Assembly (NCBI GenBank): GCA_048173955.1
Contig: DBEYOB010000171.1
Span: 1-5,518, forward strand
Source: CAZUFB01 sp048173955
Lineage (GTDB): Bacteria > Actinomycetota > Coriobacteriia > Coriobacteriales > UMGS124
DNA length: 5,518 nucleotides
Reading direction: 5' to 3'
Shown here one piece after another: positions 1-5,518 of the stretch. Below the pieces are notes generated by a model, which did no database searches, was not told the DNA's origin, and saw only the letters and a program-made list of their open reading frames with translations. Every line of letters begins with the position of its first letter. The first letter of the stretch is position 1. The position numbers were made by a program, and so were the translations under genes.

Positions 1-124
1 CCGCCGCAGGCTGGGCCTGCGCGGCTGGCACGGCGGGCGAAACCCGCTGCGGCAGCCGTTTGCCGCAGCGGGTGCAGAAGTTGTCGCCCTCGCTCAGGCG
101 CTCTCCGCAATACGGGCAGAACAT
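1..124 (-). CDS. Zinc-ribbon domain protein, N-terminal part (runs off the left edge)
   Basis: Only the first 41 codons are inside the window. They begin with ATG at 124-122, preceded by a good Shine-Dalgarno sequence (AAAGGGGAG, about 132-140, 7 nt spacing). The peptide starts MFCPYCGERL and carries two CxxC knuckles, Cys3/Cys6 and Cys17/Cys20, ten residues apart. This is the usual four-cysteine zinc-ribbon finger found at the N-terminus of many otherwise unrelated bacterial proteins. After residue 25 the sequence becomes rich in Ala, Pro and Gln, which looks like a flexible linker to a domain outside the window, often a membrane segment or soluble module in such proteins. The gene lies 42 nt downstream of acnA on the same strand with no convincing terminator between them, so co-transcription is possible. 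The ribbon suggests metal-stabilised folding, but the protein's function cannot be assigned from this fragment. It is too short to appear as a long open frame. Confidence 0.8.
   Translation of the reverse strand, partial: MFCPYCGERLSEGDNFCTRCGKRLPQRVSPAVPAAQAQPAA
42..73. repeat. Perfect 13-bp inverted repeat inside the zinc-ribbon gene
   Basis: The left arm at 42-54 (ACCCGCTGCGGCA) is the exact reverse complement of the right arm at 61-73, with 6 nt (55-60) between. The repeat lies within codons 18-28 of the zinc-ribbon gene and overlaps the second cysteine knuckle. In the mRNA it would form a very stable hairpin starting about 50 nt after the start codon. It has no U-tract, so it is not a standard terminator. 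Function unknown. Confidence 0.75.
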
Positions 125-166
125 CGCGCCGCTCCCCTTTCCGCCGCCCCCGCGCGTCCCGGCGCG

Positions 167-2857
167 CTACCCGCGCGCCGCCATCTTCCTCACCATGAAG
201 GGCAGGATGCCCCCATGCGCAATGTAAACCGCTTCCGTCGGCGTGTCCACCCGGACGACCGCGGGGAACTCCCTGACGGCGCCGTCCGCCGACACGGCGC
301 GCACCGCGACCGTGGCGGGCAGCTCGCAGGAGGTCAGGTCGACGGCGGGGATGCTGTAGACCTCCGTGCCGTCGAGACCCAGCGAGTCGGCGTCGCTCCC
401 CTCGGCGAACTGCAGGGGAAGGATGCCCATGCCCACCAGGTTCGAGCGGTGGATACGCTCGAAGGACGACGCCAGCACCGCGCGCACGCCCTGGAGCATC
501 GGGCCCTTCGCCGCCCAGTCGCGGCTCGAGCCCGAGCCGTACATCTGCCCGGCGACCACGACGAGGGGGACGCCGCGCTCCCCGTAGCCGACGGCCGCGT
601 CCCACACGCTGGCGAGCTCGCCGCTCAGCTGGTCGAGCGTCCAGCAGCCGATGCGCCCGCCCGCAAGGGCGTTCCTGAGCTTGACGTTGGCGAACGTTCC
701 GCGCTCCATGACCTCGTGGTTGCCCCGGCGCGAGCCGTAGGTGTTGAAGTCGGCGTCCCCCACGCCGCGCTCGCGCAGGTAGCGCGCGGCCGGGGAGTCG
801 GCGGCGATGGGGCCGGCCGGCGAGATGTGGTCGGTGGTGACGAAGTCGCCGAGGCGCACCAGGGCGCGCGCCCCCTCGATCGCCGCCGGCTCGGGCCGGT
901 CGGCGGTCATCCCGTCGAAGTACGGGGGGCGGCGGATGTAGGTCGAGGACTCGTCCCACGCGAACGTCTCGCTCGGGGCCGCCTCGAGGGCGCGCCAGCG
1001 CTCGCTGCCGCGCGTCAGGTCGCGCGACGCCTCGGCGTAGAGGCTCCCGTCGACGCACGACCGGAGCAGCGCGTCCACGTCGGCGTCGCTCGGCCACAGG
1101 TCGCGCAGGTACACCGGGCCCGCGGGGCCCTGGGAGAGCGGCTGTCCGTCGAAGTCGAAGTCGACCGTGCCGGCCAGGGCGTAGGCGACGACCGTGGCGG
1201 GGGCGGCGAGGTAGTTCTGGCTCACGTCGGGCGAGATGCGCCCCTCGAAGTTGCGGTTGCCCGAGACCACGGCCGCCAGGTCGACCTGGCGGGCGACGTC
1301 GTGCAGGGCGGCGGCGATGGGTCCCGAGTTGCCGATGCAGCTCATGCATCCGTACCCCGCCGTGTAGAAGCCCTGGAGCTCGAGGCTCCCGAGCAGGCCC
1401 GCGCGCTCGAGCAGAAGCTCGGTGGCGTGGCTTCCCGGCGAGAGCAGGCGCTTGACCCACGGCTTGGCGTACACCCCGGCGTCGGCGGCGTTCTTGACCA
1501 GCAGGCCCGCGGCGAGCATCATGCGCGGGTCGGCCGTCGTCGTGCAGCTCGTGATCGCGGCGATGGCGATGGCGCCGTTCTCGATGCGGTGGGCGGCGTC
1601 GCCGATGCGCACCTCGACGCCCTCCCCGGGCGTGCGCCCGTGGGAGCGGCAGACCTCCTCGACCGCAGCGCGCGCACCCGAGAGCGCGATGAGCTCGTGC
1701 GGGCGCGACGGGCCGGCGATGGAGCGCTCCACGGTGCCGAGGTCGAGCTCGACGACCTCGGCGTAGACGGCATCGCGCGCGGGGTGGTGCCAAAGGCCCT
1801 GGGCCTTGGCGTAGGCCTCGATGAGCGCGACCTGGCCGGGGTCGCGGCCGGTCTGGGCGTAGTAGGCGACCGTGCGCTCGTCGAAGGGGAACAGCAGGCA
1901 GGTGCAGCCGTACTCGGGCGACATGTTGCTCACGCACGTCCGCTCGGTGGCGGAGAGCGTCGCCACGCCGTCGCCGAACGCCTCGACGAAGCAGCCGACG
2001 ACGCCCTTGGAGCGGAGCAGCTTCGCCACGGTCAGCGCGAGGTCCATGGCGGTGACGCCCTCGCGCAGCCTGCCGGTCATGCGGATGCCGTACGTCTTGG
2101 GGACGAGGATGGGTATGGGCTGCCCGAGCGCGGCCGCCTCCGCCTCGATGCCGCCGACGCCCCAGCCCAGCACGCCGATGCCGCCCACCGTGGTCGTGTG
2201 CGAGTCGGTCCCGACGACCGTGTCGAAATACGCGAGGGGCCCCTCGGGGCACACCGCCGCGCCGGCCCCGCCGTCCGGGCCGCCCTGCGGGTCCCGGGCC
2301 ACGCCGCACGCGAGCATCTCGATGTTGAGCTGGTGGCATATCCCGGCGGCGGGCGGAAGGACGGTCACGTTGCGCAGCGACGACTGCGCCCACTTGAGGA
2401 AGCGGTAGCGCTCCTCGTTGCGCTCGAACTCGATTCGCTCGTTTTCGCGCGCGGCGCCGGGGCAGCCCGCGACGTCGCCCATGACCGAGTGGTCGATGAC
2501 CAGGTCGCAGTGGATGAGCGGGTTGACGCGCTGGGGGTCGCCCCCCAGCCGCGCGACGGCCTCGCGCATGGCCGCGAAGTCGCACATGACGGGAACGCCG
2601 GTGAAGTCCTGGAAGAGCACGCGCGCCGGCATGAACTCGACCTCGGGGCCCACGCGCCCCGCCAGGCCCGCCTCGACGATCGCGCGCGCCGCGGCAAGCC
2701 CCTCCGGGGTCCCCCCGGAGCGGCGCAGGACGTTCTCGAGGAGGATCTTGAGCGCATAGGGAAGCCGCTCGGCTCCCGGCACCGAGGAGAGCGGGACGTA
2801 GCGGAAGGTCGCCCCTCCCGCATTGAGCGTTGCTGTCGTAGTGGAACGGTCCTCCAT
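167..2857 (-). CDS. acnA: Aconitate hydratase, monomeric AcnA/IRP-type, 896 aa
   Basis: Aconitase interconverts citrate and isocitrate through cis-aconitate in the cytoplasm, using a [4Fe-4S] cluster. The cluster ligands are visible as Cys438 (TSCTTT) and Cys504/Cys507 (GYGCMSCIGNSGP). Other family motifs are Gln83 in QDFTGVP, Asp122-His123 in VIDHS, His175 in ICHQ, Asp218-Ser219-His220 in GTDSHTTT, Asn534-Arg535-Arg540 in SGNRNFEGR, TTDHISPAG at 674-682, and the catalytic serine loop GSGSSRD at 774-780 in the swivel domain. Mapping to mitochondrial aconitase residues is from memory. Length matches the family (about 890-930 aa). I chose ATG at 2857-2855 because AGAGGAAG lies just upstream and homology starts nearby. 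The open frame continues 44 codons further upstream but crosses the promoter and leader. Oddities are 17 cysteines, a Gly-rich stretch near 189-207, TSCTTT where TSCTNT is usual, and GCTC (317-320) where GATC is usual. The gene stands alone between tRNA-Arg and the zinc-ribbon gene. Confidence 0.96.
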   Translation of the reverse strand: MEDRSTTTATLNAGGATFRYVPLSSVPGAERLPYALKILLENVLRRSGGTPEGLAAARAIVEAGLAGRVGPEVEFMPARVLFQDFTGVPVMCDFAAMREAVARLGGDPQRVNPLIHCDLVIDHSVMGDVAGCPGAARENERIEFERNEERYRFLKWAQSSLRNVTVLPPAAGICHQLNIEMLACGVARDPQGGPDGGAGAAVCPEGPLAYFDTVVGTDSHTTTVGGIGVLGWGVGGIEAEAAALGQPIPILVPKTYGIRMTGRLREGVTAMDLALTVAKLLRSKGVVGCFVEAFGDGVATLSATERTCVSNMSPEYGCTCLLFPFDERTVAYYAQTGRDPGQVALIEAYAKAQGLWHHPARDAVYAEVVELDLGTVERSIAGPSRPHELIALSGARAAVEEVCRSHGRTPGEGVEVRIGDAAHRIENGAIAIAAITSCTTTADPRMMLAAGLLVKNAADAGVYAKPWVKRLLSPGSHATELLLERAGLLGSLELQGFYTAGYGCMSCIGNSGPIAAALHDVARQVDLAAVVSGNRNFEGRISPDVSQNYLAAPATVVAYALAGTVDFDFDGQPLSQGPAGPVYLRDLWPSDADVDALLRSCVDGSLYAEASRDLTRGSERWRALEAAPSETFAWDESSTYIRRPPYFDGMTADRPEPAAIEGARALVRLGDFVTTDHISPAGPIAADSPAARYLRERGVGDADFNTYGSRRGNHEVMERGTFANVKLRNALAGGRIGCWTLDQLSGELASVWDAAVGYGERGVPLVVVAGQMYGSGSSRDWAAKGPMLQGVRAVLASSFERIHRSNLVGMGILPLQFAEGSDADSLGLDGTEVYSIPAVDLTSCELPATVAVRAVSADGAVREFPAVVRVDTPTEAVYIAHGGILPFMVRKMAARG

Positions 2858-2861
2858 ATGA

Positions 2862-2873
2862 CTTCCTCTCCCC
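2862..2873 (-). promoter_or_regulatory. Ribosome binding site of acnA
   Basis: On the minus strand the sequence GGGGAGAGGAAG ends 4 nt before the ATG at 2857. The AGGA core lies 6 nt from the start. This purine-rich block decides the start codon against the longer frame that begins near 2989. Its first two G residues belong to the 3' arm of the leader hairpin at 2872-2890. Confidence 0.75.
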
Positions 2874-2890
2874 GGCCGTATGGCGGCCGG
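2872..2890 (-). promoter_or_regulatory. Leader hairpin touching the acnA Shine-Dalgarno sequence
   Basis: On the minus strand CCGGCCG, a 5-nt loop CCATA, and CGGCCGG form a perfect 7-bp GC stem. It sits in the predicted 5' untranslated region of acnA, and its 3' arm runs into the GGGGAGAGGAAG ribosome binding site. It does not look like a canonical iron-responsive element, since there is no CAGUGN loop or bulged C. The structure is seen directly; a regulatory role is inference. Confidence 0.4.
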
Positions 2891-2928
2891 CCTCGCGTCC
2901 TGCGGGCCGCGCGCGCTTGTGCCGGACC

Positions 2929-2934
2929 ATTGTA
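2929..2934 (-). promoter_or_regulatory. Predicted -10 element of the acnA promoter
   Basis: TACAAT on the minus strand matches the sigma-70 -10 consensus at five of six positions, in an otherwise GC-rich intergenic region. Transcription would start near 2921 and give a leader of roughly 65 nt containing the hairpin at 2872-2890. No convincing -35 box is present at 16-18 nt: the nearest candidates around 2952-2957 are poor. An activator or a weak basal promoter is possible. Confidence 0.45.
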
Positions 2935-3010
2935 AGCGCAACGGCTCCGCCGAAAGGCGCGACGCCGAACATGGCGACCGTTGCCACACGAGCTACGGAA
3001 TCCAGGGGCT

Positions 3011-3051
3011 AAAAGCAAAAGCCCTCCCCCGGCAGCGCGCCGGGAGAGGGC
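3011..3051 (-). terminator. Rho-independent terminator after tRNA-Arg
   Basis: The arms at 3021-3033 and 3039-3051 form a 13-bp stem in minus-strand RNA (12 Watson-Crick pairs and one G-U) with a 5-nt loop. A TTTTGCTTTT tail follows at 3020-3011. It begins 12 nt after the 3' end of tRNA-Arg and ends that transcript before the acnA promoter. The tail could also pair weakly as GGGCT/AGCCC. Confidence 0.85.
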
Positions 3052-3062
3052 GGAGGTGCACA

Positions 3063-3138
3063 TGGTGCCTCCTGACGGGCTCGAACCGTCGGCCTTTCGC
3101 TCCGGAGGCGAACGCTCTATCCGCTGAGCTAAGGAGGC
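3063..3138 (-). tRNA. tRNA-Arg, anticodon CCG, CCA end encoded
   Basis: The cloverleaf can be folded by eye. The acceptor arms are GCCTCCT and AGGAGGC, the D stem is GCTC/GAGC, and the anticodon stem is TTCGC/GCGAA with loop CTCCGGA. The T stem is GACGG/CCGTC with loop TTCGAGC, followed by discriminator A and an encoded CCA at 3065-3063. The anticodon CCG (3105-3103) reads the arginine codon CGG. The mature body without CCA is 73 nt. The gene stands alone, with its own promoter candidate about 12 nt upstream and a terminator 12 nt downstream. Confidence 0.97.
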
Positions 3139-3150
3139 AGTGCGGCGGCA

Positions 3151-3159
3151 ATGGTAGCA
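3151..3159 (-). promoter_or_regulatory. Candidate extended -10 promoter of tRNA-Arg
   Basis: The minus strand reads TGCTACCAT, a TGn extension followed by a -10-like hexamer TACCAT (four of six consensus positions). It ends 12 nt before the 5' end of tRNA-Arg, leaving a leader of about 5 nt. No good -35 box lies at the expected distance. Because the tRNA-Asn terminator lies upstream, some promoter in 3139-3248 is expected. Confidence 0.4.
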
Positions 3160-3248
3160 CGTCCGCCGGGCGAGGTGCGCGTCGACGGCCGACGTCACAG
3201 CTATCCCACGCAAAGCGCGGGAGAGGACGTGGGCCGCGCGCTCGAAAC

Positions 3249-3275
3249 AAAAAAACCGGAGGGGAACCTCCGGTT
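3249..3275 (-). terminator. Rho-independent terminator after tRNA-Asn
   Basis: In minus-strand RNA, AACCGGAGG (3275-3267) pairs perfectly with CCTCCGGTT (3262-3254) around a TTCC loop, giving a 9-bp stem. The stem runs into a T7 tract at 3255-3249. It starts 10 nt after the tRNA-Asn CCA end and separates this gene from tRNA-Arg. Confidence 0.9.
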
Positions 3276-3284
3276 GAAAATTGC

Positions 3285-3359
3285 TGGCTCCCCGAGCAGG
3301 GCTCGAACCTGCAACACCTCGGTTAACAGCCGAGTGCTCTACCATTGAGCTATCGGGGA
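3285..3359 (-). tRNA. tRNA-Asn, anticodon GTT, CCA end encoded
   Basis: The acceptor arms TCCCCGA and TCGGGGA pair perfectly. The D stem is GCTC/GAGC, and the anticodon stem is CTCGG/CCGAG with loop CTGTTAA. The T stem is GCAGG/CCTGC with loop TTCGAGC, followed by discriminator G and an encoded CCA at 3287-3285. The anticodon GTT (3327-3325) reads AAC and AAU. The body without CCA is 72 nt. It lies in the gap between rpoD and tRNA-Arg with its own promoter and terminator. Confidence 0.97.
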
Positions 3360-3384
3360 ATCTCGCTCAAAAGCAACGAAGTTC

Positions 3385-3412
3385 AGTATACGCATTGCCC
3401 GAACCGACGCAA
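3385..3412 (-). promoter_or_regulatory. Predicted sigma-70 promoter of tRNA-Asn
   Basis: The minus strand carries TTGCGT (3412-3407) as a -35 box, a 16-nt spacer, and TATACT (3390-3385) as a -10 box, five of six to consensus. Transcription would start near 3378, about 19 nt before the tRNA. The surrounding DNA is AT-richer than its neighbours, including an A-rich block at 3411-3419 on the plus strand just upstream of the -35 box. Confidence 0.7.
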
Positions 3413-3487
3413 GAAAAAGTTTCGTCTGTGGAGCAAATCCACATTTCGCCGCCCGTTCCGCCCGGTCGGCGGCGCACCTCCATACGC

Positions 3488-3527
3488 GGCGCCCCGCCCT
3501 CCCGGAATCTCGGAGGGGCGGGGCGCC
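3488..3527 (-). terminator. Strong GC hairpin downstream of rpoD, possible terminator without U-tract
   Basis: In minus-strand RNA, 12 consecutive pairs (GGCGCCCCGCCC with its complement), one mismatch and four more pairs (including one G-U) close a 6-nt loop. The hairpin starts 38 nt after the rpoD stop codon. No run of U follows, so it may act as a weak or U-less terminator, or protect the 3' end of the mRNA. A smaller perfect 6-bp hairpin with a 3-nt loop lies at 3532-3546, between it and the stop codon. Confidence 0.55.
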
Positions 3528-3564
3528 GGCGGTCCGTTCGACGGACGGGACGGACGCGGTCGCG

Positions 3565-4866
<1,302 letters not shown>

Positions 4867-4872
4867 TCCTCG

Positions 4873-4878
4873 TCCTTT
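4873..4878 (-). promoter_or_regulatory. Ribosome binding site of rpoD favouring a TTG start
   Basis: AAAGGA on the minus strand lies 6 nt before TTG at 4866-4864. The second purine motif, GAGGA at 4871-4867, directly abuts that TTG and lies 12 nt from the in-frame ATG at 4854. Spacing therefore favours TTG (protein beginning MAKNMKEIAL), although the ATG remains possible. Confidence 0.55.
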
Positions 4879-4981
4879 CACCGTGTTGTCGCACCCCGCC
4901 CGCAAGGCAGTCCACGCGGCACGCCCCGCGACGGCGGTTTGGAAAGGTATATATCCATTATCCGCAACCTGTAAGCGCTTC

Positions 4982-5010
4982 ATTATGTAATCAAACCGAC
5001 GATTATTCAA
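4982..5010 (-). promoter_or_regulatory. Predicted sigma-70 promoter of rpoD
   Basis: The minus strand shows TTGAAT (5010-5005), exactly 17 nt, then CATAAT (4987-4982). The matches to TTGACA and TATAAT are four and five of six, in a conspicuously AT-rich island. Transcription would start near 4975, leaving a leader of about 110 nt. It lies only 18 nt past the dnaG stop codon, and no terminator separates the genes, so rpoD may be read both from here and from upstream. Further AT-rich -10-like words (GATAAT at 4962-4957, GATATA at 4955-4950) lack good -35 partners. Confidence 0.75.
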
Positions 5011-5027
5011 GCCCGGCTACACAAAAC

Positions 5028-5518
5028 CTACGACAGCGAGCGCACCTTTGCCTCAAGTCCCTTCAGGCGGCCCTGCAGCTCCGTGAGCTCGGAGAACAGG
5101 GCGTCGTAGGAGGCGGCGTCCATGTCAGAGGCGGTGCGCAGGAGTGCCCTGCCCTGGTCGATGCGGCGGCGGATCGAGCGCATCTCGAGGTTGTCGAGCA
5201 GGATGTCGAGCGTGCGGGCGGTCGGCGCGTCGCCGCCGTCGAACGAGGCCGCCCCGTCCGCCAGGATCTGCGCGGCGCGCGGGCACACCTCCTCGGCCGC
5301 CGTGAGGACGTCGGAGGCCCCGCTCCCCTCGGGGCTCGCGAGGATCGACCAGGCGATCGCCTCGTGGTCGGGGTCCGCCCACGAGATCCGCGCGATGCGC
5401 TCCGCGAAGGGGCGCGCCTCGTCGACCGCCGCCGCCATGGTCGCGAGGACCTCGCGCTCGACGCGCACGGCGCGCTCGTCGCCCGGCAGGAGGCGCACCG
5501 CCGGGCGCGGCGCGGCGT
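5028..5518 (-). CDS. dnaG: DNA primase, C-terminal part (runs off the right edge)
   Basis: Primase synthesises the RNA primers for the replication fork. Only its C-terminal 162 codons are visible: the frame stays open to the right edge, so a GTG at 5498 is an internal valine and not a start. The N-terminal zinc-binding and TOPRIM catalytic domains are outside. The visible part resembles the helicase-binding domain. It contains an ERxVLxxM-type helix, followed by ARISWADPDHEAIAWSIL, matching the usual pattern of a leucine/phenylalanine-rich bundle with a W-x-D-P-x-H segment. It ends in a long charged helix, LFSELTELQGRLKGLEAKV, suited to contact with DnaB. Sequence alone is weakly diagnostic here. 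The position directly upstream of rpoD on the same strand, as in the classic rpsU-dnaG-rpoD cluster, is the stronger argument. The gene ends with TAG at 5030-5028. Confidence 0.85.
   Translation of the reverse strand, partial: AAPRPAVRLLPGDERAVRVEREVLATMAAAVDEARPFAERIARISWADPDHEAIAWSILASPEGSGASDVLTAAEEVCPRAAQILADGAASFDGGDAPTARTLDILLDNLEMRSIRRRIDQGRALLRTASDMDAASYDALFSELTELQGRLKGLEAKVRSLS

Noticed and set aside
152..167. Small inverted repeat at the end of acnA (GCGCG and CGCGC)
   Set aside because: The stem is only 5 bp, of simple alternating GC composition, and has no U-tract. It is not enough to call a terminator between acnA and the zinc-ribbon gene.
215..2935. A 906-codon open frame on the plus strand, antisense to almost all of acnA
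   Set aside because: Its translation is low-complexity (Arg, Ala, Gly, Val, His, Asp) with no family motif. It is the mirror frame expected opposite a GC-rich gene whose third codon positions are G or C.
3206..3233. CCCACG and CGTGGG arms upstream of tRNA-Arg
   Set aside because: Six-base arms with a wide spacer in GC-rich DNA are expected by chance.
2365..3345. A 326-codon minus-strand open frame overlapping acnA, both tRNAs and their terminators
   Set aside because: It reads through two tRNA genes, producing typical tRNA-derived pseudo-peptides, and its end is an out-of-frame acnA translation.
2880..3348. Plus-strand open frames across the tRNA region (148 and 65 codons)
   Set aside because: They include antisense tRNA translations, such as LLTGSNRRPF and SRARTCNTSV, which are well-known annotation artefacts. 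No ribosome binding site or domain supports them.

Overview
The window is strongly GC-rich, and every gene I can support lies on the minus strand. It reads as a conserved housekeeping stretch of a high-GC Gram-positive chromosome. The dnaG-rpoD order, the form of the primary sigma factor (a short spacer between regions 1.2 and 2, and a YLKEIG motif in region 1.2) and intrinsic terminators with real U-tracts suggest an actinomycete of the Coriobacteriia type (for example Eggerthellaceae). This placement is inference, made without any database search. A cysteine-rich aconitase fits an anaerobic lifestyle but does not prove it.

In transcription order (right to left) the layout is as follows. The C-terminal 162 codons of DNA primase (dnaG) run in from the right edge. 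A 161-nt gap follows, with an AT-rich island holding a clear sigma-70-type promoter, and then rpoD/sigA, the primary sigma factor. After rpoD comes a strong GC hairpin without a U-tract. Two single tRNA genes follow, tRNA-Asn(GUU) and tRNA-Arg(CCG), each with its own promoter candidate, an encoded CCA end and its own U-tract terminator. Next is acnA, an 896-aa monomeric aconitase with its own -10 box and a leader hairpin that touches the Shine-Dalgarno sequence. Last, 42 nt after acnA, is the N-terminal part of a zinc-ribbon protein that runs off the left edge.

Functionally, dnaG and rpoD are the remnant of the classic macromolecular-synthesis cluster (replication priming and transcription initiation). 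The tRNAs supply translation, and acnA supplies citrate/isocitrate interconversion. No gap exceeds 300 nt. I found no mobile element, CRISPR array, phage gene or defence system. The observations worth a second look are small-scale: the acnA leader hairpin, a perfect 13-bp inverted repeat inside the zinc-ribbon gene, motif changes in the aconitase, and the start codon of rpoD.
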